Assembly (NCBI GenBank): GCA_951812925.1
Contig: OX638368.1
Span: 152,382,492 to 152,446,491 of the forward strand
DNA length: 64,000 nt
From: Calliopum simillimum
Taxonomy: Eukaryota > Arthropoda > Insecta > Diptera > Lauxaniidae
Direction of reading: 5' to 3'
The notes beneath the pieces are model-generated. The model had not been told where the DNA came from. It made no database searches and was given only the letters and a program-made list of their open reading frames with translations. Position 1 is the first letter of the stretch. Each line of letters starts with the position of its first letter. Shown piece by piece: positions 33,992 through 45,172 of the stretch. The translations under genes and the position numbers were made by a program.

Positions 33992-34506
33992 CAATGGAAA
34001 AGTATTTTCTAAACTGTTTGCTACTCCTATATGGATTGAAGGCCAGTCATTTGAAATTTATTTATATTATTTATGTTTTGTACACATTTATGAGAATTTT
34101 TTCATCTCAATGTACTATGCAAGCGGCACCTGAATATACTGTCCAATTTCGAAACAATTTTTTCCAATTCCAGAAACTTGAATGAAATTTTTGGCAATAA
34201 GCTGCATTTGAATGTTTGGTAGTGAAGAAATTACATATATTCAAATGGCAATATGTCTACCCACAAGAAAAGCAGACAAACAGACGTACAACTTAATAAT
34301 AATAAAATAGAATCCCTTGGAAAGAGTTGAGCTCGTGTAGATGGAGTTAAACTAATTTGTTTTTAGCAAATTAATCAGTTGTCTCGTACTATTTTTGTCC
34401 TACTTTAAGAAGAACTTAAGTGTTTTGATATATACGTACAAACTGAAAAAAGACGAATTAGGATAAACAGGAAAATAGCCTCTTTAAGGTACTTTCTATT
34501 TTTATA
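33992..34506. other. no gene recognised
   Basis: AT-rich spacer between copy C and the mariner element. Confidence 0.5.
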
Positions 34507-35386
34507 TTGGGTGTACAACTTAAAAACCGGAATTTGACGGTGGATGTCCGTACTAACAAATATCGTGAAAGCTCGAACTTTGTATGTATGTCATTTTGAA
34601 GGTACATTTGACAGCTGTCAAAATCAGTCAACAAAACAATTTTATCTTGTGTGCATCATTATTATTTTTCACGATGAATAACTTCGAAAATTTGAGAAAA
34701 AGACAGCATTTGCGGGAGGTTCTGTTGGGTCATTTTTTTGCAAAGAAAACTGCTGCCAAAAGTCATTTTTGCATCGGATCGTGACTGGGGATGAAAAATG
34801 GATCCATTACGACAACCCGAAACGCAACATTCATATATGAAGCCCGGACAACCAGGACCTTCCCAGCCAAAGGCAAATATCCATGGTAATGCTCTGTTAT
34901 GCTCACAGGTGACCTCTATCGAACACAATTAATACGTTTGAAGCGTGCCATCATCGAAAAACGCCCGGAAAATGCGACCAGACACGAAGCAATAATTTTT
35001 CATCATGACAACGCTCGGCCACATATTGCTGCCCCAGTCAAAAATTACCTGGAAAACAACGGAAAACAACGGATGGGAAATTTTGCCTCACCCGCTTTAT
35101 AGCCCAGACTTTGCACCATCAGACTATCATTTGTTCCGATCGATGCAGAATGCCCTATCAGGAATACGCTTCACTTAAGTTCAAGATATCGAAAATTGGA
35201 TAGATTCATTTTTGGCCGCCAAGCCGGCGCAATTTTTTTGGGATGGAATTCATAAATTGCCTGAAAGATGGGGAAATGTTGTAGCTTCCAATGGACAATA
35301 CTTTGAATAAAATATATTCTAACATTTTTCCACAATAAAGCATCAAATTTCGCAAAAAAATTCCGGTTTTTAAGTTGTACACCCAA
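34507..35386 (+). mobile_element. mariner element, copy 2, 880 bp with perfect 29-bp ends
   Basis: TTGGGTGTACAACTTAAAAA begins a 29-bp terminal repeat that is perfect and inverted at 35358-35386. TA occurs on both sides (34505-34506, 35387-35388), the mariner duplication. The length is about 400 bp less than an autonomous mariner. The transposase inside is deleted and frameshifted, but the ends look intact enough to be recognised by a transposase supplied elsewhere. Confidence 0.92.
34674..35313 (+). pseudogene. mariner (DD34D) transposase pseudogene, copy 2
   Basis: The frame opens MNNFENLRKRQHLREVLL and KKTAAKSH, then jumps to HRIVTGDEKWIHY with the first catalytic Asp, omitting the helix-turn-helix region. 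HHDNARPH (second Asp, about 35005) and YSPDFAPSDYHLF (third Asp, about 35110) follow, in different frames, ending PERWGNVVAS. Several shifts and stops make it dead. It shares the KKTAA-to-DEKW deletion region with copy 1 at 1285-2640, so both probably descend from one internally deleted lineage. Confidence 0.9.
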
Positions 35387-35598
35387 TAGCTTGCACAAAA
35401 TCTTATGTTTATGTTAACTTAATCAAATCGCAGCTTGTTCTACTGAATAAATATTTATAAACTCCCATATTGCATTTGCGTGACTGCATAACAACCCAAG
35501 GGAAAACAGTGAGTGCTTCAAAACATTTTTATGTAAAACTTAATAAAAACTAAATAAAAGATAAATACTACCTAGGATTCAAACTCTCGAGGTCCATG

Positions 35599-35620
35599 TC
35601 TAATAAATAGATTTATTAGA
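35599..35620. repeat. perfect 22-bp palindrome
   Basis: TCTAATAAAT-AG-ATTTATTAGA: arms of ten bases, perfectly complementary around AG, three bases before the next MITE. Confidence 0.8.
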
Positions 35621-35623
35621 AAT

Positions 35624-35886
35624 CGATACGTCCAACGTAAAAGTTGGTAACTCGAAAATCGTAGTTTTTAGATACCAACGTTTTTGTATTTTACCTTTTT
35701 TTTGTATGAAAACCTATATAAAATAAGTTTAGGTTGTGACTTCAAAAAAAGCTCCCAGGCCTTCAAATTTCAAGCTAGAGGTACCAAAATTTGATACAAG
35801 ATGGAACCAAATGTGCGGATTTCGAAAAACGCTGTCCCGTAAAAAGTTGGTAACTTGACTTACAAACTTTTACGTTGGATGTATCG
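35624..35886. mobile_element. 263-bp MITE with CGATACRTCCAACG ends
   Basis: Ends 35624-35645 and 35865-35886 are inverted over 22 bases with one mismatch. Subterminal GTTGGTAACT occurs in both halves. Non-coding. Flanking AAAT may be a 4-bp duplication. Confidence 0.75.
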
Positions 35887-36425
35887 AAATATATTTATAA
35901 CAAGCTACTTATAATACAATTATTCGGGACCAAAAAATAGGTTACCTGGAAAGTTTCCGAGATTTTTGAAAATTAGTTATTTGGGGAAAATTTTCAAGGC
36001 CTTGTTTTCATAGACACTTTATAGGAAAAACTTCTATGGAGGACTATCAACAAGCTTAAATTGATTCATTTCCTTAGACACCCCAAGGCTTCATCGCCAA
36101 AACGAAGAATATTTATGCTTGCTAAAAAAAAAACATATATAGTGTACTGTCAACAGGTTTTAACTGATACATTTCTTGGGACACCAGGAAGTCAAGGTGT
36201 AAAATATTTCGATCAACCCGATATGTGTGTGCGCTACCACAAATGCTTTTTCACCTATTAACCGCAAAAAAAAAACAACAAACACTTTGGGATGGATTCA
36301 GGGGAACAAGGCTTGAATTTCATATGAAAAACAACATGATTCCACTACATACAAATGGATTTGAGAAGAAACAAAAAAAATAAAAATTTGCCCATTCCAA
36401 TGTACATTGATTTTTTTTTTTTTTA
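35887..36425. other. no gene recognised
   Basis: AT-rich. The frame at 36061-36261 matches nothing I know. Confidence 0.5.
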
Positions 36426-36500
36426 CACTTGGCACACTTTCTTATCTGCTTTACAAACGCAAGGACAAAGAGAATTTATTCTGGGTGTAGGGTATAATAG
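36426..36500 (+). mobile_element. DINE-1-like tail fragment, copy D
   Basis: CTTATCTGCTTTACAAACGC, AAGGACAAAGAGAAT and CTGGGTGTAGGGTATAATA match the last 75 bases of the family. The rest is missing. Confidence 0.65.
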
Positions 36501-36617
36501 GACCTTTTTTAAATATACTTAGTTTATTTGAAACATTTTTTTCGTAGAGTTAATTATTATAATTAAATTAAGTGTACATAGGTATATTAAGTAACCCAGT
36601 AAGAAATAATACTATAA

Positions 36618-37150
36618 AGGGTGTTGCCTTTGACCTTGCCAAACATTAAGTAACCTACACTGCTTTTTGAATATTTTGTTTGTACGGGAGGTGCCACGGC
36701 CTCTTGTTTGAATTCACTTAGTTTTTGCTTAGATCTAGCGCTAACTATTCCAAGTAACAATGGAAAATTTTTTTGCATGGAAGTTGCCACAACTTCTTGT
36801 CTGAGTTCGGCTAGTTGTTGCTTTGAGCTGTCTTTTACTATCTTTAGTACCTGAGTGAAATTTATTTTTCAGTTTTTTCTTAAAAAAAACGCTTTCAGCA
36901 TAGCATTTTTAAACTTTGATTACATAGTGGGTACCAAGCCCTCTTGTCTGAATTTACCTAGTTTTCGCTCAGAGCTTGCACCCAGTATTTGTGTGTATTT
37001 CTGTTACGTTGTTGTAAATAATATTCATAAAATTTCATGCTCTTGCGTTCATTAACTGATTTCGCTTTTACAAATTCCAAGATCTAACTTTTACGGACGA
37101 AGCCGGAGTACAAAATTTTATCGAGTTATTTTCCGTACAAAATGTTTCCA
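36618..37150 (+). mobile_element. DINE-1-like element, copy E (3'-truncated)
   Basis: Head AAGGGTGTTGCCTTTGACC, then three to four ~140-bp units with GGTGCCACG..CTCTTGT and AACGCTTTCAG, ending near GAAGCCGGAG. The conserved core is missing. It lies face to face with copy F. Confidence 0.7.
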
Positions 37151-37240
37151 TGGAAAAAAAAATCTGCTAAGGAACCAGTGGGACTTCTTGCATCACTGAT
37201 TTCAAATAGTTTTTTAATGTAAGGGTTAACAAATTTGTAT

Positions 37241-37975
37241 ACACTACACCAAGGGTATATTCACTTTGTCCTTCCGTTTGTAACGCAGAGAAGGAGGCGT
37301 GGCAAGTATGGAAAAGTATATATATTCTTGATCAGCGTCACCTCCTGAGTCGATATAGCCATGTCCGTCTGTCTGTCTGGCTGGCTGTCCGTCTGTGGAA
37401 ATATTTTTTACGGGAAAACTAAGCAAGATAGTTCAATAAAATTCAGTGCAGAGGATTTGTCGTAAAAGTTAATTTGAGGGATTGAAAATGAGCGAAATCG
37501 GTTAACGGACACGCCTACCGCCCATAAAAAAATATATTCAAAATGCAATAATAGGAGCATTATTTACAATAACTAAAGGAAAATACACATAAATACTAGG
37601 AATAGTAAGTATAAGCTCTGAGCAAAAACTAGGCAAATTCGGTCTAGAGGGCGTGGCAACTCCCATATTAACAGAAGTTTCAGAATGTTATACAGAAAGC
37701 GTTTTTTAAGATAACCCAACCAAACTTTACTCAGATACTTCGATCAATAAATGCAAGCTCTGAAATAAAACTAGGTGAACTCGGACAAGAGGGCGTGGGT
37801 CCTCCCATACAACCAATAGATTCAAAATGTTATACTGAAAGTATTTTTTGAGATAATCCAACCAAATTTCACTCAAACACTTAGAACTCTCAGAACAGTA
37901 AATGCAAGCTCTACGCAAAATCTTGGTAAACTCGGAGACGGGGGCGTGGCACTTCTCATTTAAGCAATTTGTTCT
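37241..37975 (-). mobile_element. DINE-1-like element, copy F, opposite orientation
   Basis: It starts ACACTACACCAAGGGTATAT, then GTTTGTAACGCAGAGAAGG, TATATATTCTTGATCAGCGT and GAGTCGATATAGCCATGTCC. This is almost the exact order of the Drosophila DINE-1/INE-1 core and is the best evidence for that family here. At least three ~140-bp GAGGGCGTGG units follow. Confidence 0.85.
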
Positions 37976-38137
37976 CATGCTCTCTTAGGAGTTGCGGAAG
38001 AATAAAACAATTTATTTTAACAAAAATTTCTATGTACAAGAATATTGCATATTATTTATCAACTAAGTGTTTAATAATATATGGGCATATCCGAAAAACG
38101 GTTAACCAAGAGAAAAATTATAAAGTTGCCGTAAAAG

Positions 38138-38400
38138 CGCATTTTGCCACTAGGTGAGTGGTATTGCCCACTTAATAACTAAAGGTTTGTAATATGCTTT
38201 CTAAGGGTTCAATCCCCATTCCGAGTTTCCTAAAAATTGGTCCACCGGTTTTGCCGCGGAAATGCATTTTGCCTTTAGGGGCGTCGCACCGGCAGCTACA
38301 TAACAAAAAGTCTTTAATAACATTGCATTCCAAATTTCATAAAAATCGATGCAGCGGTTGAGCTGCAACAGCGTATTTTTACCGTGAAACGCGGTGCCTG
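38138..38400 (+). repeat. diverged duplication of a ~125-bp unit with a B-box-like word
   Basis: GCATTTTGCC..TAGG and CATAAAAAT/TAAAAATTGG..CGGTTTTGCCG segments recur about 125 bases apart. GGGTTCAATCCCC at about 38208 matches a pol III B box; the upstream TAGGTGAGTGGTATT is a weak A-box candidate. It might be a SINE fragment. Confidence 0.4.
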
Positions 38401-38956
38401 GAAAAAATTTTTCTTTTCTGTGCACTGCACTTTTTTACAACCTTTTCCACAAATAAATCAAGCGATGATAATGTGTTTAAGTTAGTTGGAAAGGGGCTGC
38501 ATCAATTTTTGATAGCTTATGTATATATATAAAATAAAAATTGTAACGTTCGCAACGTAACGTGCGCAACACACAAAAGTTAAATTTTTGTACGAACGAA
38601 AGACTCTTTGATTCCCTCTAAAGCAGTTTCAATATGCTCAAATATTCTTCTTTCTTTTGAGGATTTTTCTTTTTTCGTTTATACTAGAAAAATCGCAAAA
38701 AATTTTGAAAATGTACATTGATCTCCACAATGACTTCTGTTTTTTGTAACGTGCGAACAGCACTTTATGCACGATTATATTGTTACTGATACAAGCTAAG
38801 AAATATTTTGAAATGCCTTCTGAAAGTACTGTCAAAGGGTTACATACCACTGCAGGTAAATTAAGAATTTAACATTCAGGTCGCCTTCAGGATTTAAAAA
38901 TATGCGTACAAATGTAACGTTCGCAACGCAGGATTAGCCCATATGTACTTGAAATG
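38401..38956. other. no gene; GTAACGTTCGCAACG motifs
   Basis: AACGTTCGCAACG or GTAACGTGCG words occur at about 38544, 38559, 38747 and 38915. They are related in flavour to the GTTGGGAACGTTAC motifs at 56.7-58.1 kb, and may be a second, degraded member of that family. Confidence 0.35.
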
Positions 38957-38990
38957 CTGCAGTGTAGGGTATTTAGTTTTTGGCCAGGTA
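38957..38990 (-). repeat. DINE-1-like head fragment
   Basis: CTGCAGTGTAGGGTATTTAG with TTTGGCCAGG is the inverted family head (CCTGGCCAAA..CCCTACACTGCAG). Confidence 0.55.
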
Positions 38991-39949
38991 AAAGATACCA
39001 GCTTTACTAGTTTTATTTAAACATGAAAAGAAAATTATATATTTGATTAAGGTATATGGCTGGAATAATCGTAAATTCATAGAAATGGGTTTCCAACAAA
39101 TCAATATAACTTTAAATTTTTTATGTAAGTTAAATAAAAAAATACCATTTTTTCTTGCTATCCTTCCTACAAATTTAATAGCTATGGTTAGAGTATTTAT
39201 GTACTTATTAAAATTAGTTGCCAGGCTTTCATAAATTTTGATCACATATCTAAAAATGACGAAAATATTCTTACTTTATTCGAGAAAATCCGTTTTCGTT
39301 GGGCTATTTTTCTTACAATAAAAAAAATATTGAAATATTAATTGAGTGACTACATGTATTTCGCATTAGATTTTTCTTCCGTTAGTAAACCATATGATTA
39401 ACATGAAAACGTTTTAAGTGCACTTAACGTGACGGTCACGCCCACTTGTCGCTTACATGCGATTTAAATCAAAATCTAAAAATAACAAAATCTTTTGTCA
39501 CTGCAATAAAATACAGGGAACGGGAATGTCAACACAAATATGCGCCTCATCAGCGACAAGCAAAACAGGAAAAGTTTAAAAAGAGTGTGTATGGGTGGGT
39601 GTTTGTGTATGTGTGTGAGAGATAACAGGAATCATGTTGAGTTAAAAACGGAAACGGAAGTAAAAACGCTTTTCCTAAAAGTGCTGAACAAAAAATAGCA
39701 GCGTGCCAAGTAAAAACGGAAGTAGCAACAATAAATAAAGAATGGGAAGGAAAGACGGTGAAAAGAGAAAAAGAGAACAGACAAAATAAAAAAAATTGCA
39801 TAACCATGCGAAAATAGAATTTAATAAACATTTCAATGTCAGCTACCAAAACAGCAGCAGTAACAATATGAACTTCTACATTACCATGAACTACTTATTG
39901 GATGTGTAGGGGCGGACATTTTGGCGCATAGTCTCTGTTGAAAATGTTT
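38991..39949. other. no gene recognised
   Basis: AT-rich. Frames at 38973-39245 (both strands) and 39550-39849 match nothing recognisable. Confidence 0.45.
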
Positions 39950-41215
39950 ATATAGGCAAAACTTTTAAAATCTCAAACGGTTTTGAAGAAATACTTCGAC
40001 TTGATTTAAGTCAGAGCTTGCGCAAGCAATTGCAATTGCATTTACTTTCCTTAGTGTGTGAGTAACTCAAAAAACGCTTTCATTATACCATTTTAAAACT
40101 TTTGCTTGTATCGGAGGTGGCACGCCATCTTATGCGAGCTCAGCTAAATTTCGCCCAGAGCTCGTGCTTACTATCTTGAGTGTATGAATGAAACTTGTTT
40201 GGGATATTTAAAAAATCGCTATCAGAATAGCATTTTTAAAGTATTGCTTATATAGGAGAAGCCACGGCCTCTTGTCCAAGCTCGCCTTATTTTCGCTTAG
40301 AGCTTCCTTTTACTGTCCTAAGTGTCTTAATGAAATTTGGTCAGCTTATCCCAAAAAACATTTCACTATAGTATTTTGAAAGTTTTGCTTGTATAGAAGG
40401 AGCCACGCCTTCTTGTTCGAATCCACTAGCTCAAAGCTTCAATATACATTACTTAGTAACTGTGTCAAATTTGGCTAGATTATCTAAAAAAACGCCTTCA
40501 GTAGAGCATTTTGTTACTTTTCCTTCTATGGAAGGGGACACGCCCTCTTTTCCGCCTTCAGTAGAGCATTTTGTTACTTTTCCTTCCATGGAAGGTGACA
40601 CGCCCTCTTTTCCGACCTTGACTTATCTTCGCCCAGAGCTTGCGTTTACTATCTTTAGTGTCTGAGTGCAAGGAAATTGGTTAACCTCAAAAAACGTTTT
40701 CACTATAGCATTTTGAAACTTTTGCTTGTATGGGAAGATCCACACCCTCTTTTTCGAGATTGTCTTGTTTTTGCTCAGCCCTTAAATTTAGTATTTCTTG
40801 TGTGTGAGTGAAATTTGGATAGATTATTTCAAAAAACGCTTCCAGGACAGCATTTTAATACTTTTGCTTGAATTGGAGGTACCACGCTCTCTATTCAAAT
40901 TCACCATATTTTTGCTTTGAGATTGCACCTTTCATCCCTAGCAATTGTGTGTATTTTACTGCGTTATAATTCTCATAAAATTGGAACTCAACTCATAAAA
41001 AATTTAAACTCAATTGAGTTTCAATTTTATATGCAGTCGGCATGTCCGTAGACCGATTTCGAGGACAGACATACAGACGGACATAGCTATATTGACTTAG
41101 GAAGTGACTGTGATCAAATATACATATATATACTTTTCCATACCTGCCACGCCTCATTTTCTGTGTTACAACTGGAAGGACGAAGTGAATATATCCTTGG
41201 TGCAGGGTATAAAAA
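39950..41215 (+). mobile_element. DINE-1-like element, copy G, longest (about seven internal units)
   Basis: A run of ~140-bp units (AACGCTTTCA..TATAG.ATTTTGAAACTTTTGCTTGTATGGGAGGTGCCACGCCCTCTT, quoted only in part) is followed by the core with GACAGACATACAGACGGACAT, TAGCTATATTGACTTAGG, GTTACAACTGGAAGGAC and TGCAGGGTATAAAAA. Unit number clearly varies between copies. Confidence 0.7.
40495..40614 (+). repeat. near-exact 60-bp tandem duplication
   Basis: Two 60-bp units starting CCTTCAGTAGAGCATTTTGT at 40495 and 40555 differ at two positions by eye. The duplication is much younger than the surrounding units. Confidence 0.92.
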
Positions 41216-42087
41216 TGTGAAATTTATCAGTTTTTTTTTCTCTGGATCTGCAAGGCAAAAGTCACGAAAATTAGTGTTTTTGAAAATTTATCTCTAACGA
41301 TTACTAGACTGGACTATAGAAACTTTGTTAATTCTTGCAAAGTGAAATTGAAAGGGAGTAAATGTGCGGCACAAACACATTCACGTCACTTAAACTCATG
41401 CTGCTGTCAGTAAATTGCAAAACAGAAAAACAAAAAAAAAATTTGAAAAAAATTTATATTTTCCGTCCATTTCTCTCTTTTTAGACATGAGATAAGTCCA
41501 CAAAAAAGAACATACACATTCACATACGCTTAATTTATTAAGTGTATATGTGTAATTTAGCCATTCTTTGAATGTGTTGGCGCAACTTTGTGGTCACGTA
41601 ACATTTTATGTAGTTGACAGGCAGAACGTTTTCATGAGAGTTGTTTAGGATCAGAATCGCCAAAGATGTGTGTGCTAAAAGTGATTTTTTTTTTGCATTT
41701 ATTTCTATTGGAGTTTTTCTTTACTTTGGTGCTTTATTTCCATATCATTTTGGCTCTAATTAGGCATAAAATTAAAATTACATTTTAGTATAATTAATTA
41801 ACATTAATTTGCAGATTAACTTACTTACTTTAACTTCTTCACGTTGTTGTTATGTATGTGCTTAGTTTTGGCGCAACTAACTTATTGCAAAACTTCACTC
41901 ATTGTTTTTGTTGTGTCCATTTATATGTACAAACCTAAGAGTCTGACTTTTTTATGACTTTAACTTTGGTTACATTTATACGGTTGAACGCGCGCTCTCT
42001 TTTCTAAGAAGTCAGTCATCACTAGGACGATGCTTCATCCATTGGTTAATTATCTAATTTTTATTTCTCACACTAATGAGAACAACT
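41216..42087. other. no gene recognised
   Basis: AT-rich with A and T tracts; no ends or exons seen. Confidence 0.5.
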
Positions 42088-42790
42088 AAGAGTGTCACCT
42101 TTGGCTTGGCCATAAATTAAAAGCCCTACACGACAGCATTTTGAAAACTTTGTTTGTATAGCTATGCCTTCTGGTCCGAATTCACTTAGCTTTTGTTCAG
42201 AGCTTCCACTAACTATTCCAAGTATCTGTGCGAAATTTGGTTGTATTGCTTCAAAAAGCGCTTGCCCTATAGCATTATTATGATGTTACTTATATAGGAG
42301 GTACCACGCCCTCTTGTTCGAGGTCGTTTAGTTTTTGGTCTCAGGTTTTACAAACATTTTCAAATATTTGTGGTAAAAATTGTTGCATTACCGCAAATAA
42401 TCCTTACACTACAGTATTTTGAAAATTTTGAGTATATGGGGTGCCACATCCTCTCCACCAAATTCACTAACTTAATTGTTTTTCTTAAGCTTGCAACTTC
42501 TGTCCCTAGTCTTTATGTGTATTTGACCAATGGTCATAAAATTGCTTTTTAATGATTTTTTTTTTTTTTTGTATGTGTGTCCGTTGACTGATTTCGTTCA
42601 CTTTCAATCCAAGGAGCGAACTTTTACGTCGGAGACAGAGTACACAATTTCGTCGAATTATCTTGCTAAGTTTTCTGGTTAAAAATATTTCCACGGACAA
42701 ACAGACAGCCAGAGAGATATAGAACGACTCTTCCTCTACGTTACAAACGGAAGGACAAAGTGAATACACCCTTGGTGTAGGGTATAAAAA
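42088..42790 (+). mobile_element. DINE-1-like element, copy H
   Basis: Head AAGAGTGTCACCTTTGGC, GAGGTACCACGCCCTCTTGTTC unit, GTGTGTCCGTTGACTGATTTCG, a much reduced core, then GTTACAAACGGAAGGAC and TTGGTGTAGGGTATAAAAA. The TATATTCTTGATCAGC block is missing. Confidence 0.7.
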
Positions 42791-43698
42791 TGTCCTTCAT
42801 AAACAAATAAATAAATACACAATATGCTTCGTCGCGTTCACGAGTAGCATAAGCAATTACGTCAGCATTTTTTACACTTAAAGCAACAAGTTAGTAAAGA
42901 CTTATGTTAATTTGAATACGTGGGATATGATGTCAAACTATTTAGTAACTTTTTCAGTAAAACACTTTTTTAATGTGTTCTTTTGTCGTTTGTCTTAAAA
43001 AGTCGATATGTGTGATGAAAGTGCGGAAAAAATCGGCGTCTGGAGTTTCATTTGTGCTCCTACCCTAAAAAGTTGAAAACATGCTTTTTTAATTATTTCA
43101 GCCTACGATATTTCGGACAAAAAATAAACTACATAAACTAAAATAATAAAATAAATCGACAAAATTTTAATTAAGTTAAAACTTCAAAAAATAGCAAAAA
43201 CAGCCTCTTTTGCTTATGATATCTCAAAAACAATACAAAATATAGCAATTCTTAGACATAATTCGGATTCAGCATCGTACAACACATTGAAAATAACTTT
43301 TATTTTTAAACCGATGGTGTTTTCAGTTTTTTTTATCACAATCAGGCCTTAATATCTAAACAGCAAAAAAAAAATTAATGGATCGAAAAACGCCAATGTG
43401 TTAATCATACAAAAATCTTTGAGATTCTTGGTTTGTACAGAAATAGCATGACTGTAGGTGGTTGAAAAAAATTATTTTATTTCGTCGCTTTCATTTTTCT
43501 AAATATGGTCCGATTCGGCTGGAATTGGGAAAAGATATTAATTAACATGACTTTAGCAAGTTTTGCCCTGTGGAGAATATAAACTTCAAACTTCTTAAAA
43601 AATGCACCACCCTATTATATGTAAGTTCACAGAAATGACAGTTTATTTCACAGATTTTTTGATGAAAATATTTTTCTTAACTCATAATTATAATAAAT
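42791..43698. other. no gene recognised
   Basis: AT-rich spacer before the third mariner. Confidence 0.5.
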
Positions 43699-45172
43699 GA
43701 GCCGTTTATTATGAAACTTTTATATATAATTTTTTAAATTTATAGCTTTATTCTTCATCGATTTGTATTTTTTCAACGTAATGGCCATTTATTTTGATAC
43801 ATTTTTGAAGTCGATAAATCCATCTTGAAAAACAGTCTTCAAAATCGGCTTTTTGCAGTTTTGCAATTTCATCATTAACCGCATTTATTATCTCCTCATT
43901 GCTGTTGAAGACTCCCCCTCTCAATTTTTTTTTTTATTTTTGGAAACAACCAGAAGTCACAAGCCACTAGATCTGGGGAATAAGGTGCGGGACGAATTTC
44001 TTCGATGCCTGAAAGCGCAATAAAATCGGTCGTTTTTTCAGCAGTGTGCGCTGGTGCATTATCGTGATGTAAAAAGTAGCGGCGTAGCTCCTTTTTTTTG
44101 GCGTTTCCCAATAAATTTTGGAAGACTTCTGGTAAACAAGCTTCAGTATACCACTTAGCAGTAACCGTCTGATCTTCTACCAAAGGAATAGCAGCTACAA
44201 CTTTCTCTCTGGTGAAGTAAACTGACATCATTACTTTTGTTGCTGACTTTTTTTTGCTTTACTTCAACAGGTGGACTTGCACTTTCTGGGCTCCATACCA
44301 TGCATTGTTGTTTGGTTTCAGGGTCGTACTTCTAAAACCATGCTTCATCACCTGTAACTATTTTTTTGAAAGTGTTGAACTCTCCGTTTTTGAATTTTTC
44401 AAGAAAATACTTAGTAAAACGCACAAGTGCCTCTTTTTAAGCATCACTTAAAATTTTAGGAACCCATCGTCCAGATTTCTTAGTGTATGCAAGATTATTT
44501 TTTAATATTCGCGATACAGTCATTGCATTCAAGCTCAGTTCCTCAGCAATGATTTCCTGGGTCAATCTTGGATCTTCGTCAATTTTAGACCTAACCAGCG
44601 CTACACATTCATAATCTGTCGAAGATTTTGGGCGGCCTTCTCGAGGTTCGTTCTCCACAAAAAAATGACCTGTCTGGAATCTTTGGGACCACTTTCAAAT
44701 AGTCACAAGGGATGGCGCAATAACTTCAGATGCTATTTGGCATTCATAGGCTTGAGTTTACGTCGAAATCCAAAAAGAATAGCAAACCGAATCTCTTGCT
44801 GCGTTGGCATTGGAATATCTGCTGACATTGTTTCACGAATTTTACGTTTTCTTCTCTTTATTTTGACCGATCTTTCTGAAAACTAAAATGATATATCGTA
44901 AGACTATAAAAAATAATACGCAATTTTTTGATTTACTAAAAATTTATAACATGACACGAACTAAGCGAACTTTTGTTAGGCCTTACGTATGTGTCATAAT
45001 GGTCGTTTATATGACCGATATCATTTTTTGCACTAAATGCTATCAATTTCACGTCATCAGGTAAACATTTCGTAAAAACATAGATCAATTTCATTAATTT
45101 CTAACAAAATTTCAGCCATTTCATATTATGAAATTACTTTTGGACCTGCCTCACTTTCATAATAAATGGCTC
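43699..45172 (-). mobile_element. mariner-type element, copy 3, 1.47 kb, different lineage
   Basis: GAGCCGTTTATTATGAAA at 43699-43716 and the inverted GAGCCATTTATTATGAAA at 45155-45172 differ at one of 18 positions. The enclosed minus-strand sequence is a mariner transposase relic. The terminal repeats and protein differ from copies 1 and 2. A TA duplication was not clear. Confidence 0.75.
43896..44850 (-). pseudogene. mariner (DD34D) transposase pseudogene, copy 3
   Basis: Minus strand, from high to low coordinates: ENEPREGRPKSS and TQEIIAEELSLNAMTVSRIL (second helix-turn-helix, about 44480-44660), then GDEAWF and ETKQQCMVW around the first Asp with an in-frame stop. MMSVYF, HHDNAPAHTA (second Asp, about 44060) and PYSPDLVACDFWLFPKIK (third Asp, about 43970) follow. 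Thirty-four residues separate the second and third Asp, the DD34D spacing of mariner. A stop and at least one frameshift kill it. Confidence 0.85.
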
